Assembly: GCA_947467405.1 (NCBI GenBank)
Contig: CANIIN010000034.1
Location: 1 to 11,602 of the forward strand
DNA from: Betaproteobacteria bacterium
GTDB lineage: Bacteria > Pseudomonadota > Gammaproteobacteria > Burkholderiales > SG8-39
Reading direction: 5' to 3'
DNA length: 11,602 nt
Shown: one piece after another, positions 1 to 6,368 of the stretch
Numbering within the stretch: the first letter of the stretch is position 1
Layout: every line of letters begins with the position of its first letter
Notes under the pieces: model-generated
Database searches by the model: none
What the model saw: only the letters and a program-made list of their open reading frames with translations
What the model was told of the DNA's origin: nothing
Made by a program: the position numbers and the translations under genes

Positions 1-133
1 ACAGTTTCGCTTCGAAGGCCTTGGCCTGCGGGCCGGTGGTGATCCATCCCGAGCGCAGGACTTCCGCCACACCGGCGATGGTTTCCTCGTCGATGGTCGG
101 GCGGGTAAAGGGTAGGAAAGTCATGTCAGGCAT
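1..133 (-). CDS. DegT/DnrJ/EryC1/StrS-family sugar aminotransferase, N-terminal fragment (ArnB-like)
   Basis: Only the first ~44 residues are in the window; the gene continues past the left edge. The translation begins MPDMTFLPFTRPTIDEETIA and continues with VLRSGWITTGPQAKAFE. This is the typical N-terminus of PLP-dependent aminotransferases that act on nucleotide 4-keto sugars (ArnB, PseC, WecE group). The FLPF..PTI and SGWITTGP motifs are closest to ArnB, which makes UDP-4-amino-4-deoxy-L-arabinose for lipid A modification. The start may be the ATG at 133 or the in-frame ATG at 124; neither has a clear Shine-Dalgarno sequence. The gene lies downstream of an arnT-like and a flippase-like gene on the same strand, which supports the aminoarabinose reading. 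The catalytic lysine lies outside the window, so the exact substrate cannot be decided. Confidence 0.85.
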   Translation of the reverse strand, partial: MPDMTFLPFTRPTIDEETIAGVAEVLRSGWITTGPQAKAFEAKL

Positions 134-160
134 GGGAGGTAGCTGATGAACGCGAAAGGC

Positions 161-299
161 ACGCCGCTGATGAACGCGGAAAACGCGGATAAAAGACAAA
201 TTCATTCATTGCGTAATCATTCAAGTCGGTGTCAGTCGGAATTGCCATGACCTCATTATCACTTTCGTTTTTATCCGCGTACTCCGCGTCAATCCGCGG
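161..299 (-). repeat. CGCGGA-type dispersed repeat, copy 1 (inverted arms around a ~70-nt core)
   Basis: Read on the minus strand, the element opens with CCGCGGATTGACGCGGA followed by another CGCGGATAAAAA unit (299 down to about 268). It then has ~70 nt of unrelated, AT-richer DNA and closes with the inverse units TTTATCCGCG, TTTTCCGCG and TTCATCAGCGGCGT (about 194 down to 161). The arms can pair into a long stem. A second copy of almost the same length is at 6203-6343 (141 versus 139 bp), and the closing arms match at about 29 of 31 positions. The element fills the intergenic space between the flippase gene and the aminotransferase gene and ends about 27 nt before the latter's upstream ATG. 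No gene is seen inside it. Confidence 0.8.
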
Positions 300-313
300 C
301 TCACCTGTCAAAA

Positions 314-691
314 TCAGGCCTGGCTGCGGGTGACCAGCACCACGCCCAGCACGATGAATCCGATGCCGATCAGTTTCTGGGCCGACAGCGATTCGCCAAA
401 CAGGTACCAGGCGGCCACGGCGTTCAGCACGTAACCGACGGACAGCATCGGGTAGGCCACGCTCACCGGCACTCGCGACAGTCCCATGATCCACACCACC
501 AGGCTGATGGCGTAACAGGCCATGCCGCCCATGATGTACGGCTGAAAGGCGATCTTCATGCCCACCGGCAGCAGGTTGTCGAGACTGAATTCGAAATGGC
601 CGACGGCATTGGTGCCGGCCTTCAGCAGTAACTGCGCCGCGGCATTCAACAGCACGCCGGTCATCAAGAGGGCAACGCTTACTGCGCTCAT
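314..691 (-). CDS. EamA/SMR-type four-helix membrane protein, probable aminoarabinose-lipid flippase (ArnE/ArnF-like)
   Basis: This 125-residue protein is almost entirely hydrophobic, with four predicted transmembrane helices at about 4-24, 47-70, 77-97 and 103-121. The first helix carries LLNAAAQLLLKAG and the fourth is followed by a short VTRSQA tail. Length and layout match the half-size drug/metabolite transporter proteins that include ArnE and ArnF, which move undecaprenyl-phosphate-aminoarabinose to the outer face of the inner membrane. It starts 10 nt after the stop of the arnT-like gene on the same strand, so the two are almost certainly co-transcribed. E. coli uses an ArnE-ArnF pair, but only one such gene is visible here; it may act as a homodimer or have a partner outside the window. 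A general small multidrug-resistance exporter is the alternative. The Shine-Dalgarno sequence is weak. Confidence 0.85.
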   Translation of the reverse strand: MSAVSVALLMTGVLLNAAAQLLLKAGTNAVGHFEFSLDNLLPVGMKIAFQPYIMGGMACYAISLVVWIMGLSRVPVSVAYPMLSVGYVLNAVAAWYLFGESLSAQKLIGIGFIVLGVVLVTRSQA

Positions 692-701
692 GGGTGGGTT
701 C

Positions 702-2423
702 TCATGTGGGTTTCTTCTTCACGACGACGCGGCGCGGGTCGATGGAGATGACGTCCATGGTGTCCTTGAGCGGCGCGGGCAGAGCCGCGAAGTCCGACGG
801 CGCGAAGACGGCAAAGGCCTTGCGGTCCGCCAGCCAGCGCTTCTCGAATGCCGCCAGATCGGGCAGGAACTTGTCCGGCTCCCAGCCGATGGCCACCGCC
901 AGTTCATCCTTGTACGACACCATGGTCACATTGCGCTTCAGATAATAGGGCAGGGTATGGTCGAAGGTGTTGACCGTGTACACCGGGGTGTCCGGGGTCA
1001 GGTCGGGCAGCATCTTCTGCGCCACATCATGTGCCGAGTAGAGCGGGGACAGCGACTCGTGGCCGCTGCCGGCCACTTGCGTGAAGCCGAGACCGCCAAG
1101 GGACAATGCCACCGCCGCCGCCGTGCGCAGCCCGCGCCAGGCCAGTGCGGCGCTGATCACCGCTGCCAGTGCAAGCAACGCCCCGGCACCCGCCACCCAC
1201 GGCACATAGGCCGCCAGCATCTCCGCCGGCAGGCTTGGTTCCGCGGACTTGGTCAGATTGGGGGCGACGAACCAGATGGCCGCACCGGCCACTGCGGCGA
1301 ACAGCGCCTGCGTCACCAGGCCGATGCGCGAGGCGCGTTGCAGTTGCAGTGCCACCAGCAGCGCCGTGGCGGGGAATATCGGCAGGATGTACGAACCCAG
1401 TTTCGAACTGGATGCCGAAAAGAACAGCAACACGATGGCGCACCATACCGCCAGGAAACGCGTCGGCTGGAAGGGTTTGGCGCCGCTTGCGGCGGGGGCA
1501 GGTGCCTGCAGATGTCCAGCTGGAGCGGTTCTCCAGGCATTGACGTAGCCGGCGACCAGCGAGAACAGCCACGGCATGGCGCCGATCATGATCACCGGAA
1601 TGAAGTACCAGGCCGGCTGGTAGCGGCCGTGTCCCTTGGTGAGAAAGCGCTGGAAGTGCTCCTGCACGAAGAAGAACTGCACGAATTCCTTGTTGGCCAG
1701 GGACACCGCCACGAACCATGGCACGCAGATGACCAGAAACAGCGCCAGGCCCGACAGCCAGTGCATGCGCTTCAGACGCTGCCAGTCGCGCTGCAGAAAG
1801 ACATAAGCCAACAGCGCGGTGCCCGGCAGCACGATGCCGATCAGTCCCTTGGACAGCACCGCCAGCGCCATGGCCGCCCAGGCGGCGAGCATCCAGTTGC
1901 GTTCTTCCATGGGCGACGCGCCGTCACGCAGCGACATCAGGCAGGCGAGGATGGTGCCCGACATGAAAAAGCTCACGCCCATGTCGAGCGTCAGGAAGTG
2001 CCCGACGAAGGCATAGATGGCGGTGCCGGCCAATACCGTGGCGGCGAGAAAGCCGGTCGGTCGGCCGAATATCTCGTTGCCGACCCGATAGACCAGCAGC
2101 ACGCCCAGAAAGCCGGTCAATGCCGTCCACAGCCGCGCCGTCCACTCGCGTTCGCCGAACAGCGTGTAGGCGGTGGCGGTGGCCCAGTACTGCAGGGCCG
2201 GTTTCTCGAAATACTTGAAGTCGTTCAGGCGCGGCGTGGTCCAGTCGCCGCTGGCCACCATTTCGCGGGGGATTTCGGCGTAGCGTCCCTCGTCGGCTTT
2301 CACCAGTTTGCGGTAGCCGATGTTGCCGAACCAGGCCAGCGCGAACAGCACGGCGAGCAACGTGATCCAGCGCAGCGACGGCGCTGCCATTGAACCTGAG
2401 ATGGAACCAGCGTTGCCGTTCAT
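702..2423 (-). CDS. arnT: ArnT-like lipid A glycosyltransferase (GT83 / PMT_2 family)
   Basis: The 573-residue protein is an integral membrane glycosyltransferase of the ArnT/PMT type. These enzymes transfer 4-amino-4-deoxy-L-arabinose, or a related sugar, from undecaprenyl phosphate to lipid A on the periplasmic side of the inner membrane. After a first helix (about 18-38) comes the diagnostic periplasmic loop KADEGRYAEIPREM (42-55), SGDW and KYFEKPALQYW (70-80). Its Asp44 and Glu73-Lys74 correspond to the conserved acidic and lysine residues of the family's active-site loop. Many hydrophobic helices follow, then a C-terminal soluble domain from about 440 (TPVYTVNTFDHTLPYYLKRN). The length is normal for ArnT. 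The start ATG overlaps the stop of the upstream Mth938-like gene by 4 bp (ATGA), and the flippase-like gene follows after 10 nt. The donor sugar is inferred from the ArnB- and ArnE-like neighbours. Confidence 0.9.
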   Translation of the reverse strand: MNGNAGSISGSMAAPSLRWITLLAVLFALAWFGNIGYRKLVKADEGRYAEIPREMVASGDWTTPRLNDFKYFEKPALQYWATATAYTLFGEREWTARLWTALTGFLGVLLVYRVGNEIFGRPTGFLAATVLAGTAIYAFVGHFLTLDMGVSFFMSGTILACLMSLRDGASPMEERNWMLAAWAAMALAVLSKGLIGIVLPGTALLAYVFLQRDWQRLKRMHWLSGLALFLVICVPWFVAVSLANKEFVQFFFVQEHFQRFLTKGHGRYQPAWYFIPVIMIGAMPWLFSLVAGYVNAWRTAPAGHLQAPAPAASGAKPFQPTRFLAVWCAIVLLFFSASSSKLGSYILPIFPATALLVALQLQRASRIGLVTQALFAAVAGAAIWFVAPNLTKSAEPSLPAEMLAAYVPWVAGAGALLALAAVISAALAWRGLRTAAAVALSLGGLGFTQVAGSGHESLSPLYSAHDVAQKMLPDLTPDTPVYTVNTFDHTLPYYLKRNVTMVSYKDELAVAIGWEPDKFLPDLAAFEKRWLADRKAFAVFAPSDFAALPAPLKDTMDVISIDPRRVVVKKKPT

Positions 2424-2803
2424 GCCATCAACAACGCGGCGGCAACCTTGCGCCCTTCGGCAACCAGGATGCTGTAGGTGCGGCAGGCGGCCTGCACGTC
2501 CATCACTTCCAGCCCGGCGCGCGATTGAGCCAGCTTTGCCGCAATGGGGCGGATCAGTTCCGTGCGCGGGAAGCGCAGCGCCGGTCCGGTGCCGAGCAGT
2601 ACCACTTCATTGTCCAGTTCGGTCAGCACCTCCAGATCGGCGGCGGTGAGGGCGTCGAACGTGGTCGCCGACCAGTCCTCGATGAGCGCATCCGGCATGA
2701 CGATGATGCTGCGTTCCACGCGCCGGCCATTGACCAGCACGAAGCCGTCGCCGTAGCCGGTGAAGGTGTGGATGCCGGCCTGTCTGGACTGGTGGAATTT
2801 CAA
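2420..2803 (-). CDS. Mth938-like domain protein (DUF498 family)
   Basis: The protein is about 127 residues from the TTG start chosen here. It begins MKFHQSRQAGIHTFTGYGDGFVLVNG and contains VLLGTGPALRFPR and GLEVMDVQAACRTYSILVAEGRKVAAALL. These are the hallmark segments of the Mth938-like fold, related to the mitochondrial NDUFAF3 assembly factor; its bacterial function is not established. Family members normally begin at MKFHQ. In-frame GTG codons at 2842 and 2854 would add 13 to 17 low-complexity residues (PSPVPSPIVPFSG), so the TTG at 2803 fits the family best, although no site has a strong Shine-Dalgarno sequence. The gene is first in the leftward operon and translationally coupled to arnT by an ATGA overlap. 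The pairing is positional and says little about its biochemical role. Confidence 0.88.
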   Translation of the reverse strand: MKFHQSRQAGIHTFTGYGDGFVLVNGRRVERSIIVMPDALIEDWSATTFDALTAADLEVLTELDNEVVLLGTGPALRFPRTELIRPIAAKLAQSRAGLEVMDVQAACRTYSILVAEGRKVAAALLMA

Positions 2804-2873
2804 ATGTGATGGGCCTGAAAACGGGACAATTGGGGATGGCACCGGACTCGGCACAGCAAGCCTAAGTGTCGGT

Positions 2874-2883
2874 TAGAATTATA
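2874..2883. promoter_or_regulatory. Overlapping back-to-back -10 elements between the divergent operons
   Basis: On the minus strand 2883-2878 reads TATAAT, a perfect sigma-70 -10 box that would start transcription near 2871 towards the Mth938-like gene. On the plus strand 2874-2879 reads TAGAAT (5 of 6), which would start near 2886 towards alaA. The two hexamers share two base pairs. No good -35 hexamer is seen at the right spacing for either, so both calls rest on the -10 and on position. The local AT-richness stands out from the GC-rich surroundings. Confidence 0.4.
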
Positions 2884-3126
2884 TCTTTTTGGGTCGCAGC
2901 GCGCCGGAAAAGGCGTTGTGGCCAAGCTGTTTTGCGGCATTCCGCAGCCAGATTCGTTGCGCTGCGGCATGCGGTGGTTGTTGCGCCCGCTTTGGTGGTG
3001 AACAGCGCGCTTGCCGGCGGCAAGGCTGCCTGGGGTTCTGCGGCGTTTTGCCGGAGTGGTTGTCTTTTGCCCTGCCGAGTGGCGAGGAGACGCGAAATCG
3101 AATGAATCGCGCAGGCAGGGCGCACA

Positions 3127-3161
3127 GCACGAAGCGCATCCCTGAGCGATGCGCACGAAGC
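3127..3161 (+). promoter_or_regulatory. Hairpin flanked by a 9-bp direct repeat, just upstream of the alaA ribosome-binding site
   Basis: GCGCATC (3134-3140) pairs perfectly with GATGCGC (3148-3154) across a 7-nt loop. The direct repeat GCACGAAGC occurs at 3127-3135 and 3153-3161, overlapping the base of the stem on both sides. The AAGGAAG ribosome-binding site follows at about 3165-3171. The hairpin could influence alaA translation, but the stem is short and this may be chance in GC-rich DNA. Confidence 0.3.
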
Positions 3162-3178
3162 ACAAAGGAAGATTCATC

Positions 3179-4411
3179 ATGGCACTGAAACCCGTACGCA
3201 AGTCCGCGAAGCTCGCCGACGTCTGCTATGACATCCGCGGACCGGTGATGGCACGCGCCAAGCAGATGGAGGAAGAGGGTCAGCGCATCTACAAGCTGAA
3301 CATCGGCAATCTGGCGCCGTTCGGCTTCGATGCGCCCGACGAAGTGCGTCGCGACGTCATCGTCAACCTGCCCAACGCCTCGGGCTATTCCGATTCCAAG
3401 GGCCTGTTCGCCGCGCGCAAGGCCATCATGCAGTACACGCAGCAGAAGAATATTGCCGGCGTGGGCATCGACGACATCATCATCGGCAACGGCGCCTCCG
3501 AACTCATTGTCATGTCCATGCAGGGCCTGCTGGACGACGGCGATGAAGTGCTGGTGCCGGCGCCCGACTACCCGCTGTGGTCGGCCGCCGTGAGCCTGGC
3601 GGGCGGCACGCCGCGCCACTACCTGTGCGACGAAGGTTCGGGCTGGCTGCCCGATCTCGCCGACATGCGCGCGAAGATCACGCCGAACACGCGCGCCATC
3701 GTGCTCATCAACCCCAACAACCCGACCGGCGCCTTGTATCCGGATGACCTGCTGCGCGAGGTGATCCACATCGCCCGCGAACACCAGCTGATCATTCTGG
3801 CCGACGAGATCTACGACAAGGTGCTCTACGACGGCGCCACGCATACCTCGATCGCCTCGCTGGCCGACGATGTGCTGTTCATCACCTTCAACGGCCTGTC
3901 CAAGAACTATCGCGCCTGCGGCTATCGCACCGGCTGGATGATCATCTCGGGCGCCAAGGCGCATGCGCAGGACTACATCGACGGCCTGAACATCCTGGCG
4001 TCGATGCGCCTCTGCGCCAACGTGCCGGGGCAGTTCGCCATCCAGACCGCGCTGGGCGGCTACCAGAGCATCAACGACCTGGTGGCGCCGGGCGGGCGGC
4101 TGTGCAAGCAGCGCGACCTGGCGCATTCGCTGATCTCCGCCATCCCGGGGGTGACCTGCTTCAAGCCCAAGGCGGCGCTCTATCTCTTCCCGCGCCTCGA
4201 TCCGGCCATGTACCCGATCAACGACGACCAGGAATTCATCCTGCAACTGCTCGAGGAGGAAAAGGTGCTGGTGGTGCAGGGAACCGGCTTCAACTGGCCG
4301 CGCACGGACCATTTCCGCGTGGTGTTCCTGCCCAATGCCGACGATTTGACCGACGCCATCGGGCGCATCGAGCGTTTTCTGGCCGGCTACCGGAGGCGCC
4401 ACGCGCAATGA
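3179..4411 (+). CDS. alaA: Alanine/glutamate-pyruvate aminotransferase, AlaA type
   Basis: The 410-residue protein is a fold-type I PLP aminotransferase. It closely follows E. coli AlaA, which makes alanine from pyruvate using glutamate. Visible family motifs are KLADVCYDIRGPV (11-23), APFGFDAPDE (46-55), VPAPDYPLW (126-134), INPNNPTG (177-184, with Asn181), ADEIYDK (208-214, Asp209 and Tyr212) and FNGLSKNYR (237-245). Lys242 is the expected PLP-binding residue, and HFRVVFLP (378-385) carries the carboxylate-binding Arg380. Residue 45 is Leu in NIGNLAPFGF, where I recall Pro in E. coli. The start at 3179 has the ribosome-binding site AAGGAAG seven nt upstream; an in-frame ATG at 3149 lacks one. 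The next gene overlaps its stop by 4 bp, and hom and thrC follow, giving an amino-acid biosynthesis cluster. Confidence 0.93.
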   Translation: MALKPVRKSAKLADVCYDIRGPVMARAKQMEEEGQRIYKLNIGNLAPFGFDAPDEVRRDVIVNLPNASGYSDSKGLFAARKAIMQYTQQKNIAGVGIDDIIIGNGASELIVMSMQGLLDDGDEVLVPAPDYPLWSAAVSLAGGTPRHYLCDEGSGWLPDLADMRAKITPNTRAIVLINPNNPTGALYPDDLLREVIHIAREHQLIILADEIYDKVLYDGATHTSIASLADDVLFITFNGLSKNYRACGYRTGWMIISGAKAHAQDYIDGLNILASMRLCANVPGQFAIQTALGGYQSINDLVAPGGRLCKQRDLAHSLISAIPGVTCFKPKAALYLFPRLDPAMYPINDDQEFILQLLEEEKVLVVQGTGFNWPRTDHFRVVFLPNADDLTDAIGRIERFLAGYRRRHAQ

Positions 4412-4860
4412 CGTCGTCGGTGCAGATCGTTGACGTGACCGACGCGACGGGCAGCGTGGTTGCGCCCGAGTGGCTGGCGCGCGCCGAGCGCGTGCATCGC
4501 CAGTTGCGTCCGCACCTGCCGGCCGATTACGCCGGCAAGATGCAGCGCGTCTTCGACGGCGGCGCGCGCATGAGCGTGGCGGTCAGGGGAGACGAGGTGC
4601 TGGGTGTGGGCGTGCATCGCATCGGCGAGAACACGGCCGACGGCATGAAAATGTATGTCGACGACCTGGTGACCGACGAGACCCAGCGCTCCACCGGCGT
4701 CGGGCACGCGCTGATGGAACACATGCAGGCCATTGCGCGCAAGGCGGGTTGCGAGAACTTCATTCTCGATTCGGGAACGCACCGGCAGCAGGCGCATAAG
4801 TTCTATTTCCGTGAAGGCATGGTGATTACATCCTTCAATTTCAAGAAACCACTCAAGTAA
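4408..4860 (+). CDS. GNAT-family N-acetyltransferase
   Basis: The 150-residue protein has the single-domain GNAT layout. Strand beta-4 is MKMYVDDLVTD (80-90), followed by the acetyl-CoA pyrophosphate-binding loop QRSTGVGHAL (93-102; R-x-x-G-x-G) and the helix ALMEHMQAIARKAG. Next comes the C-terminal motif NFILDSGTHRQQAHKFYFREGM (117-138), typical of amino-group acetyltransferases. The acyl acceptor cannot be predicted. The ATG overlaps the alaA stop (ATGA), with GGAGG at 4392-4396 a little far upstream, so translation is probably coupled. hom starts 11 nt after its stop. The location between alaA and hom suggests co-expression with amino-acid synthesis, perhaps acting on an amino acid or by-product, but that is inference. 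Confidence 0.9.
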   Translation: MTSSVQIVDVTDATGSVVAPEWLARAERVHRQLRPHLPADYAGKMQRVFDGGARMSVAVRGDEVLGVGVHRIGENTADGMKMYVDDLVTDETQRSTGVGHALMEHMQAIARKAGCENFILDSGTHRQQAHKFYFREGMVITSFNFKKPLK

Positions 4861-4871
4861 GTCCAAATCAT

Positions 4872-6191
4872 ATGAGCTCATTGAAACCAATAAATGTCGG
4901 CCTTCTTGGCATCGGTACCGTCGGTGGCGGCACCTGGGAAGTCCTGAACAGGAACCAGGAAGAGATCACCCGCCGCGCCGGTCGCGGCATCGTCATTGCC
5001 AAGGTGGCCGACAAGGACACCGAACGGGCGAAGAAGATCACCGGCGGCAAGGTGGCGGTCACGGCCGACGCCAACGAGGTGGTCACCGATCCCAATATCG
5101 ACATCGTCATCGAACTGATCGGCGGCTACACCGTGGCCAAGGACTTCGTACTCAAGGCCATCGCCAACGGCAAGCACGTCGTCACCGCCAACAAGGCGCT
5201 GCTGGCCACGCACGGCAACGAAATCTTCGCCGCCGCGCAGAAGAAGGGCGTCATGGTGGCGTTCGAGGCCGCCGTCGCCGGCGGCATTCCCATCATCAAG
5301 GCGCTGCGCGAGGGTCTCACCGCCAACCGTATCGAGTGGATCGCCGGCATCATCAACGGCACCTCCAATTTCATCCTGTCGGAAATGCGCGACAAGGGCC
5401 TGGCCTTCGCCGACGTGCTGAAGGAGGCGCAGACGCTCGGCTACGCCGAAGCCGACCCGACCTTCGACATCGAGGGCATCGACGCCGCGCACAAGCTGAC
5501 CATCATGTCGGCCATCGCCTTCGGCATCCCGATGCAGTTCGACAAGGCCTACACCGAGGGCATTTCGAAACTCACGCGTGAAGACATCCAGTACGCCGAA
5601 CAGCTCGGCTACCGCATCAAGCTGCTGGGCATCACGCGCCGCACCCCCGAGGGCATCGAGCTGCGCGTGCACCCGACGCTGATTCCGGCCAAGCGCCTGA
5701 TCGCCAACGTCGAGGGCGTGATGAACGCCGTGCTGGTGAAGGGCGACGCTGTGGGCGCGACCATGTATTACGGCGCCGGGGCCGGCTCCCTGCCGACCGC
5801 GTCCGCCGTGGTGGCCGATCTGGTCGACATCACCCGCCTGCATACCGCTGACCCGGAGAACCGCGTGCCGCACCTGGCGTTTCAGCCGGACCAGTTGGCC
5901 GCCACGCTCATCCTGCCGATGGACGAGGTGACGACGTCCTATTACCTGCGCCTGCGTGTCGCCGACCAGCCGGGCGTGCTGGCCGACATCACCCGCATCC
6001 TGGCCGATGGCCAGATCTCCATCGACGCCATGGTGCAGAAGGAGCCGTCCGAAGGCGAGGATCAGGTGGATATCATCATGCTCACGCACAAGACGCGCGA
6101 GAAGCAGGTGAATGCCGCTATCGCGCGCATCGAGGCGCTGCCGGTGGTGAAAAGCAAGGTGACGCGCATCCGGCTCGAAGAGCTGGCTTAA
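4872..6191 (+). CDS. hom: Homoserine dehydrogenase with C-terminal ACT domain
   Basis: The 439-residue enzyme catalyses NAD(P)H-dependent reduction of aspartate semialdehyde to homoserine, the branch point to threonine and methionine. The N-terminal Rossmann motif is GLLGIGTVG (10-18; G13-x-G15-x-x-G18). TANKALLA carries conserved Lys108. The catalytic domain has GGIPIIKALREGL (137-149), IINGTSNFILS (160-170) and GYAEADPTFDIEGIDAAHKL (190-209). Glu193, Asp204 and Lys208 match the conserved acidic and lysine active-site residues. GAGAGSLPTASAVVADL (301-317) follows. An ACT domain (about 357-432, beginning YYLRLRVADQPGVLADI) is the usual allosteric threonine-binding module, so feedback inhibition is likely. 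It is a stand-alone enzyme with no fused aspartokinase. The start follows the GNAT stop by 11 nt with a poor Shine-Dalgarno sequence, suggesting translational coupling. Confidence 0.96.
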   Translation: MSSLKPINVGLLGIGTVGGGTWEVLNRNQEEITRRAGRGIVIAKVADKDTERAKKITGGKVAVTADANEVVTDPNIDIVIELIGGYTVAKDFVLKAIANGKHVVTANKALLATHGNEIFAAAQKKGVMVAFEAAVAGGIPIIKALREGLTANRIEWIAGIINGTSNFILSEMRDKGLAFADVLKEAQTLGYAEADPTFDIEGIDAAHKLTIMSAIAFGIPMQFDKAYTEGISKLTREDIQYAEQLGYRIKLLGITRRTPEGIELRVHPTLIPAKRLIANVEGVMNAVLVKGDAVGATMYYGAGAGSLPTASAVVADLVDITRLHTADPENRVPHLAFQPDQLAATLILPMDEVTTSYYLRLRVADQPGVLADITRILADGQISIDAMVQKEPSEGEDQVDIIMLTHKTREKQVNAAIARIEALPVVKSKVTRIRLEELA

Positions 6192-6202
6192 GTGCGAGGC
6201 GG

Positions 6203-6343
6203 CCGCGGAAAGCGCGGAAAGCGCGGAAAGCGCGGAAACGGCAAATGCAAAGGCAGTTATAGAGTCATGAACTGGCAAGGTGAGTATTCCAGGGTGGCCG
6301 AAGAATAGGTTTTATCCGCGTTTTCCGCGTTAATCCGCGGCGT
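6203..6343 (+). repeat. CGCGGA-type dispersed repeat, copy 2 (inverted arms around a ~70-nt core)
   Basis: The left arm is a tandem array of four 9-bp units CGCGGAAAG at 6204-6239, the last ending in C. About 70 nt of unrelated sequence follows, then the inverse arm TTTATCCGCG, TTTTCCGCG and TTAATCCGCGGCGT, ending at 6343. Read on the plus strand it has the same order and almost the same length as the minus-strand reading of 161-299. It lies between hom and thrC and ends 25 nt before the thrC start, next to CTTTTTA. The stem plus T-run might slow or stop some hom transcription, but this was not tested. No coding frame inside it is convincing. Confidence 0.8.
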
Positions 6344-6368
6344 CTTTTTATTTGCACAAAGGCAATTC

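Larger units (their letters stand above)
2855..3178 (+). other. Divergent intergenic region and long alaA leader; no gene recognised
   Basis: This is 324 bp between the Mth938-like gene and alaA. The left end holds the overlapping -10 boxes. The remaining ~290 bp would be an untranslated leader if the plus-strand promoter is real. It is GC-rich, and open frames cross it on both strands, but none has a ribosome-binding site or recognisable protein features. I recognise no riboswitch, tRNA or T-box. A small hairpin lies close to the alaA ribosome-binding site and is listed separately. Confidence 0.5.

Noticed and set aside
558..2393. A 611-codon plus-strand open frame opposite the arnT-like gene
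   Set aside because: Its composition (long runs of Gln, Arg, His and Gly) is that of an antisense shadow, while the minus-strand ArnT reading has clear family motifs.
3050..3105. GCCGGAGTGGTTGTC, which resembles the 5' part of a leucine tRNA
   Set aside because: No anticodon arm, T-arm or matching 3' acceptor strand can be found downstream.
2866..3105. A 79-codon plus-strand frame in the alaA leader
   Set aside because: The GTG start has no ribosome-binding site, and the Arg/Ala-rich translation has no recognisable features.
2879..4408. A 509-codon minus-strand open frame opposite alaA
   Set aside because: It is a high-GC antisense shadow with a His/Asp/Gln/Arg-rich translation and no family motifs; alaA on the plus strand explains the region.
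6204..6239. The short tandem repeat as a possible CRISPR array
   Set aside because: The units are 9 bp and directly adjacent with no spacers; this is a simple tandem repeat within a dispersed element.
4878..6278. A 466-codon minus-strand open frame opposite hom
   Set aside because: It is an antisense shadow; its start lies in the CGCGGA repeat, and hom is unambiguous on the plus strand.
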